NCBI GenBank assembly: GCA_025765615.1
Contig: JAIVFJ010000004.1
Location: 310,001-374,000, forward strand
Source of the DNA: Zopfochytrium polystomum
Lineage: Eukaryota > Chytridiomycota > Chytridiomycetes > Chytridiales > Chytridiaceae
Direction of reading: 5' to 3'
Length of the DNA: 64,000 nt
Position numbers and translations under genes: made by a program
The notes under the pieces: generated by a model
Told to the model about the DNA's origin: nothing
The model's input: only the letters and a program-made list of their open reading frames with translations
The model's database searches: none
Shown: positions 19,225-29,468 of the stretch, piece by piece
Position numbering within the stretch: the stretch's first letter is position 1
How the letters are laid out: each line of letters starts with the position of its first letter

Positions 19225-19740
19225 CACATAGTATGTACTGGATTCAAATTCCCAAAGAACCAAAACCAGAGGACGCGTCCCACAACTAAACACGGCAATC
19301 ATCGTTCCCCGAAACGGTCAAGACGGCTGTGAAGCGAACTGTTGTCAATATAGTACACCTGCCGCGCGTAGAGAGAGGAGGGAACAGATACCTTGATCAT
19401 CGGAAGACAGATACAAGAGCTCGCAGTTTTCGCGAGGATCTGCGACCAAACTGAATCAAGAAGGAGTCAGTAGCTTCGGCGTTGGCGTGCAGAGCGGGCC
19501 TCCATTCCCCTCCTCCGCATCCTTACCGATTCCGCCGTTCTTTGGACTCAAGGATACGATGACTTCCTTCTTCGTGCCGACAAAGGGTCCCGCCTTCGTT
19601 CCGTGTCGCTGGAAAGATGTGAATTTTGGCACGCCGATCTGCTGCTTTTACCTGATTGCGACGAGGACATGGCATGGAAACGTCAGAATGCGCGGTTGTG
19701 AGCGGCCATTCATCGCACGCGTGCGTGCGCGCATTGTCCT
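19225..19740 (-). pseudogene. Truncated EMC1 copy (intron 1 to part of exon 4)
   Basis: The reverse complement matches the intact EMC1 gene at about 23,540-24,005, including its introns. Shared segments are the GCGATGAATGGCC block, the exon with CTTTCCAGCGACACGGAACG, CAGATCCTCGC, TCCGATGATCAAGG, GTCTTGAC and GTGGGACGCGTCCTCTGG. It has substitutions, a changed intron 2 and shifted coding. It lacks exon 1 and everything after early exon 4. Retained introns show DNA-level duplication rather than retrocopying. Orientation and order relative to the left PP2A copy mirror the intact pair on the right. Confidence 0.85.
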
Positions 19741-20690
19741 TCCCGTTGGATTCTTAGCGATTTTCATGGGACTGTTGAAATCTCTATGCTTCATCGACAC
19801 GGCAGTGCGCGATACCAGTGCGCTCCAGAGAGCCGTCATGACCCCAAGCTTCTGTGAGCTGCTGTTTGTACTCGGCCGGCTCGCCCAATACTGTACGCTG
19901 CATGCAAAACGACATTTCCTTTTCATCATTGTTCCTCTTGCTGAAACAAAGCAATCGCCGATGCCTCGCTGGTTTCTACCGTCGCCTACGCATTCCCGCT
20001 GGACTTTAACCCAACGGCGCCGTACCTCGTCGACTACCCCATGAACAGTCCGGCCTCATCGACCTACCATGCGATGGCGCGATACCTCCAGAACGCCATC
20101 CTCGCCCGCCACCGAGAGCTGGTTCCGCAACTGCGCGACCTTTTCGCCGCGTCCACCGCAGAGGAAAGAGCTGCCGGGGCGCTCGACCCCAACACGCCGG
20201 TGCCTCGAGAGACCGCCGTCCCCGTGGAAGCTCGCCCACTCCTCCGCACCGTCCACCGCGACCTCACCGCGCGGCACGCCTAGCGCGGCGGCTTCATCCC
20301 GAACCCAAAGTACGGTCGGCGTCGTGACGCTGGCGATGTTCACGTGGCACAGCGACGCGGCCGAATCCCACGCGCCGGCAAGGGCAGCCTCTGGACGCGG
20401 GCGTACGTGCGCATCGCGGCGCGGCGGATGTCCGGGGCGGCAGTGTACTCGACGCTGGTGGATTTGGAGGACTGCGGGGAGGACGACGACGACGTGCACG
20501 CGTGCGTTCTCGGCGGCGGCGATGGGTTGGCGGGCGCGGTGGTCCGCGTCAGCATGCTGTTGGGGGTTTTCTGGTTTTGGAGAGTTCCAAGGGGAGCGTG
20601 GCTGGAGCGTCGGTGCGTAGCGCGGGCACGGCGCACGTGTGTAATTCCTCATCACTCTCATTATGGTGATGGACAATGTCCTCGATGAGC
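19741..20690 (+). pseudogene. Unidentified GC-rich coding remnant, frame-broken
   Basis: Not recognised. One frame reads through FPLDFNPTAPYLVDYP (about 19,995-20,040) and MNSPASSTYHAMARYLQNAI to a stop at 20,281-20,283. A neighbouring frame then continues plausibly through RGGFIPNPKYG and WTRAYVRIAARRMSGAAVYS with an acidic patch EDCGEDDDDV. The switch has no clear GT-AG intron, so a single-base deletion or sequence error is likely. Its position, between the duplicated EMC1 fragment and a minus-strand gene, gives no functional hint. Confidence 0.35.
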
Positions 20691-21422
20691 CAGCATACTT
20701 GTGAATACAATCCAAACTGCATAAGAGTGATTTCTTTGAATGTATCAAAGCCATGCAAGGTGGTGGCCACGAATCTGAGCGGATGCAGGATGGCCTTTGA
20801 AAGACAACAACGACTCCTGCGATGATAGTCGCCAGAGCGCCAACTGCAACGAATCGCCGCGACAGCAACGAAGGGCGGTGGGCCGGCCGACGGCGAGCAG
20901 GTGCCATTTCGGCAGGTCAACTGCACACCACCAAAGTCTGGGGTGCCACCCACACAATCGGACACACCGACGGACACTGCAGCCTCGTCACAGTGTTTAC
21001 CATCCACAAGACGGACCTGAAGTCCTGAATCTATTGTAACTGTCAGCTATCATTCTACACAATGCCCATGGGGAGAGTGGGCCTGAGGGCTGGCTTGCAC
21101 TGTTTGACAAAAATACTCGGAGAACTGTACACAGTGGAAGGGGAACCTGGTGTAAAACAGTTCTCCGCTTCCTCTGCCAAGCAGATAATCATAGGAGAGG
21201 TTGGAGCCGTCGCGGCAGGCCCATGGCGTCCTGGCAGAAGCGAAGCCACCCGTGGTACTGTTCCTTCATTCTTTCGTGACTTTTTTATTTCGGTATGGCT
21301 GTGGTGCCAAGATTCCGTTGACCAGGCATTCCCCGCGATTCTTGCTCCACATTACCCTTCTGACCGGCCGGCGACCATACACGGGTGAAAACAGCATTCC
21401 GACCAGACCAGACATCACACAT
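20691..21422. other. No gene recognised
   Basis: Several overlapping frames exist on both strands, including a minus-strand stretch with one possible membrane anchor near 20,850. None has a recognisable domain or consistent splice structure. Confidence 0.4.
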
Positions 21423-22060
21423 TCACAGAGGGGGATGCTGAATTATGTAGGATTTGCTCAAAGGATGCATGGGAGGAGCCCGCTTTGTCCTTGCCGATGA
21501 CGAATGGGAAGGCACTGGGGGAGTCTCCTGCTGAAGGGTTAAAGTAACGCACTCTAGAAAACTCTTCGAAGTGCTCGCGTAACTAACATTCTGCTTGCGC
21601 GCCCCAGTGAATTTTGGGACTTCGACATTGTCGAGTTGTTCAAGAACTTTCAGTTCTGGACCGGACGGAGCTTTGCCGACGGTTGTGAGCATTCTTCCAA
21701 GGTTGTTTGACATTGATTGGACCCAGGGGGTGAAGCCTGTTGGGTTTCCGGTCAGTTGTTGCCTTGAATAGACAGAGAAGTTTTACCTTTCTTGACAGCG
21801 TTTCGCGAAACCTAGCACGAGGAACTCTAAGTACCATGTCTGCAGCTTCAATGCAGCTTCACGCATATGCTCACCGAGTACACTCCCGGGCCAATGTGTG
21901 TCATTTGTGCTGTTCCAACCGAGTATTTAATAAACCGAGGAACACGGCTTTTGAAAACAATCCGTCCAGCATTAACACTTTCGTGCGGTTTCACTTCTGT
22001 AAGGTAAGTGCCTGGTCCGAGTTTTGTCTGGCCCAACACCCGTCTGTTAAGGTGGAGTTG
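21423..22060 (-). CDS. GPGxY-motif protein (SHIPPO/STPG-like), exon structure incomplete
   Basis: The minus-strand exon at about 21,880-22,060 encodes KLGPGTYLTEVK, then VFKSRVPRF, then HIGPGVYS. Spaced GPGxY motifs with a VPRF-type motif between them are the hallmark of SHIPPO/sperm-tail PG-rich repeat proteins, many of which are axonemal microtubule proteins. A further open stretch with VPRARFRETLSRK (about 21,800) and one starting MSNNLGRMLTTVG (21,423-21,713) look like later exons. I could not fix every splice junction in phase. It lies directly downstream of the 22,047-23,183 frame on the same strand and could be part of one gene with it. Presence of such a protein fits a flagellated organism. 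Confidence 0.5.
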
Positions 22061-23183
22061 CGGAACGGCAAAATCTTCTAACCTCTGGAAATCGTGGAAA
22101 CCTCTCCTCAGCTTGCCGCTGCCACAAATCCTCCACCGGTCGTCCGAGCGCTTGTCTCTTCAGCATCACGTCCTCCGGGCCCTCCCACACGGCCGGGAAC
22201 GGGTCGTACGCCCCAACCATTGCAAGCACATCTGCGTTCCTGTTCCTTACCAGGTAGCGCGCACGGTTAACAGCCTCCCAGTGGGGCTCCGCTTTTGGTT
22301 TGGCGTTGACAACGACATTGTCCATTGAGCCTGCCTGGGATTGAGACTCGGAGAGAAGGGAGAGCCCGGACCCGAACGGAAGCGACCGGTTGGAACCGTG
22401 AGCGCGGTGAGACTGGATTGTGGGAAGCTGCGGGTTGGCCGCGAGCTGTCGCCGTCTGCTGGGCTGCGGATTCGGTCGCACGGGCGCGGAAGGCTGAGGG
22501 TTGTCGGGTACTGCAGCTCCAGGTGGACGGGACTGATAAGATGAACCTTCCGAGCCAGTAGCATCGGACGGCAGTCCACTTCTGTCGCCGCTTGTCCTCC
22601 GAACCATGGACGCGAGCTGTTCTGTGGGGGTTTCTATGGACCCTTTCCTTCTGGTCGTGTTCACAGCGGTGGTGGACGCGACCATGTGGTTTCGCAGAGC
22701 TCCCGGCGGCTCGTCGCTCTCCTCGTCCTCCTCCTCCTCTATCACGATCGTTCCTCTGCGTCGCATCGGATTTCCCATGCTACCCGCCGCCGTCGCCGCA
22801 GCTGACTCGGCGGCGTCTGCAGCCGCCTTTCCCGGGCTGAAGGCCGTCAGTGTTGAGCTGGAGCGAACGCCGTCATTACCCGCTGAGTTTACGCGCTTGG
22901 GTGTTTGGGGACCGGCAGCTTCAAGCATGGGAGCCGGTGGCGACGGCAGTGGGGCTGGCGGAGGTGCGGCCGGTGGGTCCGAGCTCGGGACGGTGGGGAG
23001 CCCAATGTGGGTCGAAGACGCTTGGCGCCCGAGCCGCGAAGTGCGAACCGATGCGATCGGCGGGGCGTTAGGTGGAGCAGCCGTCGATGAGGAAGGGCGG
23101 CCATAGGTGGAGTTTCGGAGCGACGGAACCTCCTGCGGCTCCTCTTCTTCATCTTCATCCAGTGCGGCGAGAATCCGCGGCAT
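22047..23183 (-). CDS. Disordered Pro/Ser/Ala-rich protein of unknown function
   Basis: Long open frame of about 379 codons from the ATG at 23,183 (MPRILAALDEDEEEEPQEVP); the same frame stays open to an upstream ATG at 23,333. The body is low-complexity (PPAAPPPAPLPSPPAP) with an acidic block (IEEEEDEESDEPPG). The end is more ordered: YLVRNRNADVLAMVGAYDPFPAVWEGPEDV. No known domain recognised. It is divergent from EMC1, with 184 bp between start codons, so the two probably share a promoter region. The 3' end may splice into the GPGxY exon just below, but the phase does not work with the obvious donor. Confidence 0.55.
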   Translation of the reverse strand: MPRILAALDEDEEEEPQEVPSLRNSTYGRPSSSTAAPPNAPPIASVRTSRLGRQASSTHIGLPTVPSSDPPAAPPPAPLPSPPAPMLEAAGPQTPKRVNSAGNDGVRSSSTLTAFSPGKAAADAAESAAATAAGSMGNPMRRRGTIVIEEEEDEESDEPPGALRNHMVASTTAVNTTRRKGSIETPTEQLASMVRRTSGDRSGLPSDATGSEGSSYQSRPPGAAVPDNPQPSAPVRPNPQPSRRRQLAANPQLPTIQSHRAHGSNRSLPFGSGLSLLSESQSQAGSMDNVVVNAKPKAEPHWEAVNRARYLVRNRNADVLAMVGAYDPFPAVWEGPEDVMLKRQALGRPVEDLWQRQAEERFPRFPEVRRFCRSATPP

Positions 23184-23367
23184 TATGCCAACGACAGGGT
23201 AATCTGACAACCTTCCTTCAAGGACAGTTGCGAGAATGATTCGGGTGCCGAATTGAATAAGTGCTGATGGTGCGTGAACATCGTCGTCGCCATGCAAGCT
23301 GCCAAGCCCGAAGTGGTGTCCCAGCCGCCACAATCAAAAACGATGCAGAAAACAGGAGAGGAAAAGC

Positions 23368-26300
23368 ATGGAGCAGCGTCTTCAATTTCTTCTTGTAATG
23401 AGTTCCTTGTCGCGTCGCCTCGTCGCCTTGATCGCGGCAGGCATCGCGCTGCTCGCGCTCTCCTCGCCGGCCGCCGCCCTGCACGAGGACCAGGCCGGCC
23501 AGTTTGACTGGTGAGGATGAAAAGCATTACACGCAGGCTTGCGATGAATGGCCACTCACAACCAGGCATTATGCCGTCATCCATGTCCTCGTCGCGATCA
23601 GGTACAAGCAGCAGGTCGGCGTGCCAAAATTCGCATCTTTCCAGCGACACGGAACGAAGGCGGGACTCTTTGTCGGCACGAAGAAGAACGTCATCGCATC
23701 CTTGAATCCAAAGAACGGGGGAATCGGTATGTACTGGGCGATCGGAGAAGACGCGGGCGTACTTTCGCGTGGAGCAACTGACTCCTTATTTTGAATGCAG
23801 TTTGGCGCCAGATCCTCGCACAGAACGACGAGCTCTTACACCTTTCCTCCGATGATCAAGGTTTTTGCTTCTTCTTCTTTGTCAACAGGCGTGCATTGTT
23901 GACAGCTCTTCACTACAGCTGTCTTGACGGTTTCAGGGAATCATGATCGCCATGTTCGGTTGTGGGACGCGTCCTCTGGTCTGATTCTGTGGGAATTCGG
24001 TTTCGAGTCTGCCACGACGGAAGGCGGCACGGACATCGTGTTGGTTCCAGTTGCTGGATCTTCCATCGAGGACGTGTTGGTACTGACGGGGGGAACAGTG
24101 ACAAGGATCAGCGGGAAACTCGGATCCGCCATTTGGACGACTCGACTGTCTTCGAGGTAAGGGCGACAGTGGCAGAAGATCCTTTCCTGACATCGCACCG
24201 CAGCAACCCGACTGAATTTTACCGCATTGCGGTCTCTGGCGACAAAGTATACATCATTGGCGCAAAGACCGTCGGCGAGGATCGCGCTCTTGCTCTCGTT
24301 TCGCTGGACTTGAAGAGCGGGGAGTCCTCTGCAGAGTTGCTGTCGGATTCTCGACACATATTCTCGCGTTCCCTCAAACTGTCGAAAACAACAGAGCCAA
24401 AAGAGTTCATTGTCGTCTCGTCTAGTAGCAGCAATGTCTTTTTGCTTTGGATCGAGGAAGGATCACCGCATTCCGCATCCGTTCTGAGACTGGGAGAGGA
24501 CAAAGTCACGAAAGTGGACTTGCAGGTACTGACCCGAGGTTGTTTGAGTGGACTGACGAATAATTGAATTGCAGGCTGCTCTCAACTTGAAGGCGGAAAG
24601 CTTCTCGTTCTCAAGCTTTGGACCTCTCCACCCATACTTTGCCATTCAGGCAGGCAAGGATGCAGTTGTCGCTAAAGTCTCAAGCGCAGAAGGATTGGAG
24701 ATTTCCCACCGTTTCCCTGCTGCGTCAAAGGTGAGCTTCTGAGCTGTCAATGCTGAGCCTTGTTGACGCGCTGTCATGAGCAGAATGAGCCAGTTCTTTT
24801 TGCTGCCACACATGGCGACAAGAGCCGGAACCTTGTGGCCCGTGTGTCTCCGAAGTCGAACGAAGCAGCCACTGTGAATCTGTTCGATGTTGACTCCAAA
24901 GAATCACTTGGTCCTTTCACCATTCCAATCGGGGCGTCGGTTGATGGTCAACTTGCTGAAGTGAGCTCTCCAGTTCTGTTCAAGTCCTGACAGCTAAATT
25001 ATGAGCTAAATTGTAGGCATACATTGATGCAGCCACCTCCAAATCTGCCAATGCTCAATTCCGCATTCTTGGAATCTCCGAGTCTGGCAGCATCAAAATG
25101 CTCAAACCCAATGAAGAAGCTTGGAAACGGGAGGAAGCGCTTGCTGATGTCGTAAGCTCAGTGTTTGTTGATCTTCCTGAGGCACAGATGCTATCACTGG
25201 AAGTTGATGAGCTTGGTACGGGCATGCTTCATTCTCACTTAAATCTAATCCCTTTTTTCTCTTTCAAGGGGAGCCCTTGGAGCTCACTGAATCGTTGAAC
25301 CCAGTGAGCCGATACATCCAGAGATGGAAAACGCACTTTGTGAAGGCAAAGGTGGGCTCTGGCCTGGTGGTTTACAATTTTTGACACTTTTGAAGTCTTT
25401 CATCAGCAACGTGCCAGCATTTGTTTTGAATCTTCAAAAGGAGCTCACATCTCAAAAAAGCCCTGCTGGTGGAAGCACAAACTCTTCAATCCTGCTTGTC
25501 CAAGACAAATTAGGCTTTCGCAAGTTGGCTGTTTTGGCATCATCTTCAGGAAAGATCTCTGCACTGGAGACTGAGGATGGTCGCCTGGCTTGGACTCGTT
25601 GGATTGGCCCAGCTCACGTTCGATCGGTGGAGGTTGTTAGGGCCTCCAATGTGAAGTTCCCTCCACTTATTGCTGTTGTGACTGAAACAGCTGCGGTAAC
25701 CTTTTCATTTTTCTCCCTCTTCTGATTGGCTCAACAACCTCCAATTACAGGACACAACCTTCACAACAATCAACGCCATTACAGGGGAGGACTATGGCTC
25801 AACACCGTCACAGACCATTTCTGGCAAATTTTCCCAAGTAGTTAAGCTTCCTGTACGTGAAAAAGATGAACACACAGAAGTCATCGCGCTGGTTGCTGGC
25901 ACAGAAAGAGTGAGCCTGCTTGTGGTTGCCTTTGGATTTGTTCTAATGAAGCGATGGCTGCCAGATCCGGTTGTTCCCCAGCACATCTGCAGCAGCAGAC
26001 GCATTTGCACTGGTCAAGGACTCGTTCTTCTTTTATGAAACTGCTGTTGGTGCATCTGGCATCACTGGCTTTGCATCCGGAAATCTTGTTAAGGACAAGA
26101 CTGGATTTTATTATCCTGTGAGGAAAACTTGGACGATAGATTTTCCAGTCGATGAGAAAGTCGCTGCATTGGCGAGCAGGTCTTCTTCAGGTGCACTGTT
26201 TTGTTTCGTTGTTGTTCACAATTCTGACACATTTGATTGAGCAGAAGCACACCCTTCTCTTGGACGAGTTCTTGGAAACCGTTCTGTTTACTACAAGTAC

Positions 26301-27483
26301 CTGAACCCAAACGTCATTGCGATTGCCACTTTGCTGGAGAACACCCGCGCGGGGACATCCAACGTCAACCTGTATCTTATTGATTCCGTCACTGGTGCCA
26401 TCTTCCATCGCTCGTCCTACCTCGGCGCAGGCCATGCTGCCCGTGGTCTGAACTCTATTCATCTTTTGCAAGTGGACAATTCTGTCATTTTATCCTACTT
26501 TAACCATGGACCCGATGCTGCTGAGCTTATTACGCAATTGGTGTCAGAAGCCGGGACTGCTGACACAACTGAGGAAGTTGGAAAGAAGAAACGTCGACGG
26601 AGTCAAAAGAGGAAAGACATCGCCAACAATGCACCCGATGTGAAGGGTTATGAGATTGTTGCGCTTGAGATTTATGAGAATGAGAGGCCTGACAAGCGCA
26701 TGGAGGGGTATGTGGTCCATGTAGTGCTTCTCAAAAGCCTCAGTATCTAACATTGCCTCTCAGCAACACGTACACTTCATTCTCGGCAAAGCGCCCACAA
26801 GTCCTTTCCCAATCTTTTGTGTTCCCTAACACCATCACTGCAGTTGGTGTCACCTCGACCACTGCTGGAATTACAACCCGCGAATTTCTCTGTATGGAAC
26901 CTTTCATATGCTGCTTGTTACTCTCCTCACCATCATCTTTTTCATTTCGAAACAGTTGGGTTGACCTCAAACCAACTTCTGGGGATCAACAGGCGCCTGC
27001 TCGACCCTCGCCGTCCACAGGGAGCAATGTCAAATGACGACAAGGAGGAGATGCTCATTCCATACCGCTCTGTCATTGATTACAACCCTCGTGATGTTGC
27101 ATCATACTATCTTCAGGTAACGCCCAGAAAATTGGAAGAAAGAAGATAAGTTTGAGTGCTGATTTTTTTTTTAACAGGTGATGGGGATTGAGCGTATCAT
27201 CACGTCGCCGACTCTCTTGGAATCAACGTCCCTGGTGCTTGCGCATGGCGTGGACCTGTTTTTCGTGAGGCGTGCCCCTTCGAAGACATTTGATGTCTTG
27301 AGCGAGGACTTCAACTACATTGCGCTGATCTCCACTATTGCCCTGCTCCTTGTCGGCATCGAGGTTGCGAAGTATTTTGTGAGTCATCAAATCTCATTTG
27401 CGCATTTGGATCATGACCACTTGCATGACCCCTCGCATTTGTTTTAGGCCCAGAGGAAGCGTCTGTTTGACCAGTGGATGTAG
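23368..27483 (+). CDS. EMC1: ER membrane protein complex subunit 1
   Basis: Largest subunit of the EMC, which inserts tail-anchored and multi-pass proteins into the ER membrane. It is a multi-exon gene with short introns. It starts at 23,368 (in-frame second ATG at 23,398) with a hydrophobic signal peptide ending SSPAAALHEDQAGQFDW, matching the family's N-terminus. A pyrrolo-quinoline-quinone-like beta-propeller follows (VIASLNPKNGG, RLWDASSGLILWEF). The DUF1620 region near the end contains LLDPRRPQGAMSNDDKEEM and LIPYRSVIDYNPRD, then VLAHGVDLFFVRRAPSKTFDVL and a single C-terminal membrane helix (IALISTIALLLVGIEVAKYF). The last short exon ends RKRLFDQWM at 27,481-27,483. An AATAAA lies near 27,568. 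A truncated inverted copy lies at 19,225-19,740. Confidence 0.93.
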
Positions 27484-28273
27484 CGCAAGAAAAGTATATG
27501 AAGGCTGAAGAGGAGCTGTTGTGATGGTGCTAAGGTCGACTTTTTGCATCTGAAGTTTGACCAGTTTCAATAAAAAGGCATTGAGAGAAACCGATTACCA
27601 ACTATGGAGAGAAATTGTCATGCAAAAAAAAAGATAAACAAATTTCTACTTAGAAAGGATTTGAGCGCTGTATTTATATTAAAGCTTCTCTTAAAGTTTT
27701 GGGCTCAGCAGAACGTTTGCAGCGCTTCCCCGAAAACTTTGGCTTCTCATGTCTTTTCCACTTCATTTTGATGGGATTCTGTTTTTTCTTTTTTTGTATA
27801 TTTTGTGGCTTTTTGTCTTTCTTTTTCTGCTGAGATGTGAAAAGAACGTCTAATTTGTAGTTGGACCCAGCCAGCTCAAGCCTGGTGCACACTGCGCACC
27901 ACAGACCTCACAGGAGGAGTCCAATTACAAACTAGAACATAAGCACAACTTGCTGTTACAGTAGGGAAGCCAGGCGCCTCTGTGGGCTTACTCAAAGGTA
28001 CGTGCTCTTGGCTCAACATCTGTCAGGCGAAAAAAAAAAAAAAAAAAAAGCATAAAACCAGCGAGGTTTCCAACCCAAGCACTTAGGGCGCTGTGTGCTA
28101 GTATGTCTGTTACTCACAGTCTGGAACACAGACTTCATCCCCTCAATGGGACCATGCAATGGGACAGGAGCTCCTCGCCTATCTGCAAGCTCTGCAGACA
28201 AACTGCCTCGCCTCTGATAGGCGAAGGGACAGACATACCTTTGTCTGTTCCCTAAAGGGTATACCTTCAGGGG
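27484..28273. other. EMC1 3' flank; no gene seen
   Basis: Includes the likely EMC1 polyadenylation signal near 27,568, an AT-rich region, and a 20-base A-tract at about 28,029-28,048. No supported gene. Confidence 0.5.
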
Positions 28274-28690
28274 CCAGTGTAGGCAGTCTGCTCTGGGTGA
28301 GTGAGTGGAAGGAGTGAATGAAGTGGAGATGTGGGTTTGTGGGTGGTCCTTCTCCCCAACTTGGAGAGAAAGAGAAAAACTCTGCCGTGAATAATTGATA
28401 CATAATGATGATATGCACAGCGTAATGGTTGCTAGGCAAGTGTGACCAGCACAGGGTAAAAACCTCTCCTATATTATCTGCTTGAGCAGAGGAGGAGGAA
28501 AACTGTTGACACCAGGTTTCCATTCCACTTAATACTCGGAGTATTTCTCAACAGCACAAACAGCACCCAGGTCTGCATGGTGGTGGTGGCTTGCTCTCCC
28601 ATGGACATTGTGAGAATGATAACTGACAGTCACAATAGATTCGAGTCCATCTTGTGCCTCTTGCTGTTCACCAGTCAGTTCCACCTAACA
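28274..28690 (+). mobile_element. LTR family B with internal 3' sequence, copy 2
   Basis: LTR at 28,383-28,690 (308 bp) preceded by about 110 bp of the same internal sequence as at 15,030. Diverged start (TGCCGTGAATAATTG) and end (CCACCTAACA). Shared core words include AGGGTAAAAACCTCTCCTAT and CACCAGTCAGTTCC. Confidence 0.75.
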
Positions 28691-28691
28691 G

Positions 28692-28920
28692 CCAGCAGCA
28701 CCTCAAATGGGCGAGAGACAGGCGCTTTGTGTCTGTCCCCCACAGTCACTTCTGCTGCGCCAAGGCCTCTTCATGGACCACCCTGATGACCACTCTGTCC
28801 ACAACCCAGTCACCAACTTCAACCCCACAGCGACATAAGGCAAATGCGCCAGACATAAAATAGCCCAGCTTCATAGTTGGTTAACAGCTTCACACTCCAC
28901 CGTAGATAGCACCACATTAC
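28692..28920 (-). repeat. Repeat C, copy 3 (antisense)
   Basis: Reverse complement of the family at 1,070 and 2,505. On the minus strand it reads GAAGCTGGGCTATTTTATGTCTGG followed by GCATTTGCC and a GACAGAC/GACAGGCGC block. Relative to the right PP2A gene it occupies the same place as copy 1 does relative to the left PP2A gene. Confidence 0.6.
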
Positions 28921-29468
28921 ACTTAACAGACTAACTGCTCCTTGTGACGTTCCAAATTGAAACAACAACATAATTCAGCTGAAAACAACCTGCCAAACCA
29001 AAGTTTTCGGGATAGTGCTGCAACCGTAACCCTTCCACACGAGTTTGCTAAATCCACTGGGAGCTTCCAAAGAGAAAATGAAATAACTTTTTTGGTGGCG
29101 TGAAGACAAGTTGGTAATACCATCTTTGTTGAAAACAGACAAAGGTCATGGCCAAAAGGGAAAGAAAAGCAGATAGGAAAACCCCATCAACAGACTTCAA
29201 ACAACTACCATCAAGCAGTCACACAACGATATTTAAAAAGCACAAAACAAAAGCAAGGTGAGAAAGGAGTGGTGGTTGGAGGATGCAGTTGAGAGAAGGT
29301 CTGACAGCTGTATCATATGTGATATTCCCAGTTCCTCCAACTAAAACTCCTTCGCCAAAAGAAGAACGTCTTATAAGAGCAGCGCTGAATTTTCCCAAGA
29401 ATTGAAGCAATGAAGAAAGGACGGAGGATAGGGAAAGAGCGGATATGGCAGGCACGAGCCCAAGCATA
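28921..29468. other. 3' flank of the right PP2A gene
   Basis: No gene. Its reverse complement is a diverged match to 725-1,069, so this flank belongs to the inverted duplication. Confidence 0.6.

Noticed and set aside
19487..20044. 185-codon plus-strand frame
   Set aside because: Its first half is antisense to the EMC1 relic, so it is not a real gene start; only the downstream GC-rich part is kept as a possible remnant.
20056..20907. 283-codon minus-strand frame
   Set aside because: Arg/Pro/Ala-rich shadow of a GC-rich region; only one possible membrane segment and no family resemblance.
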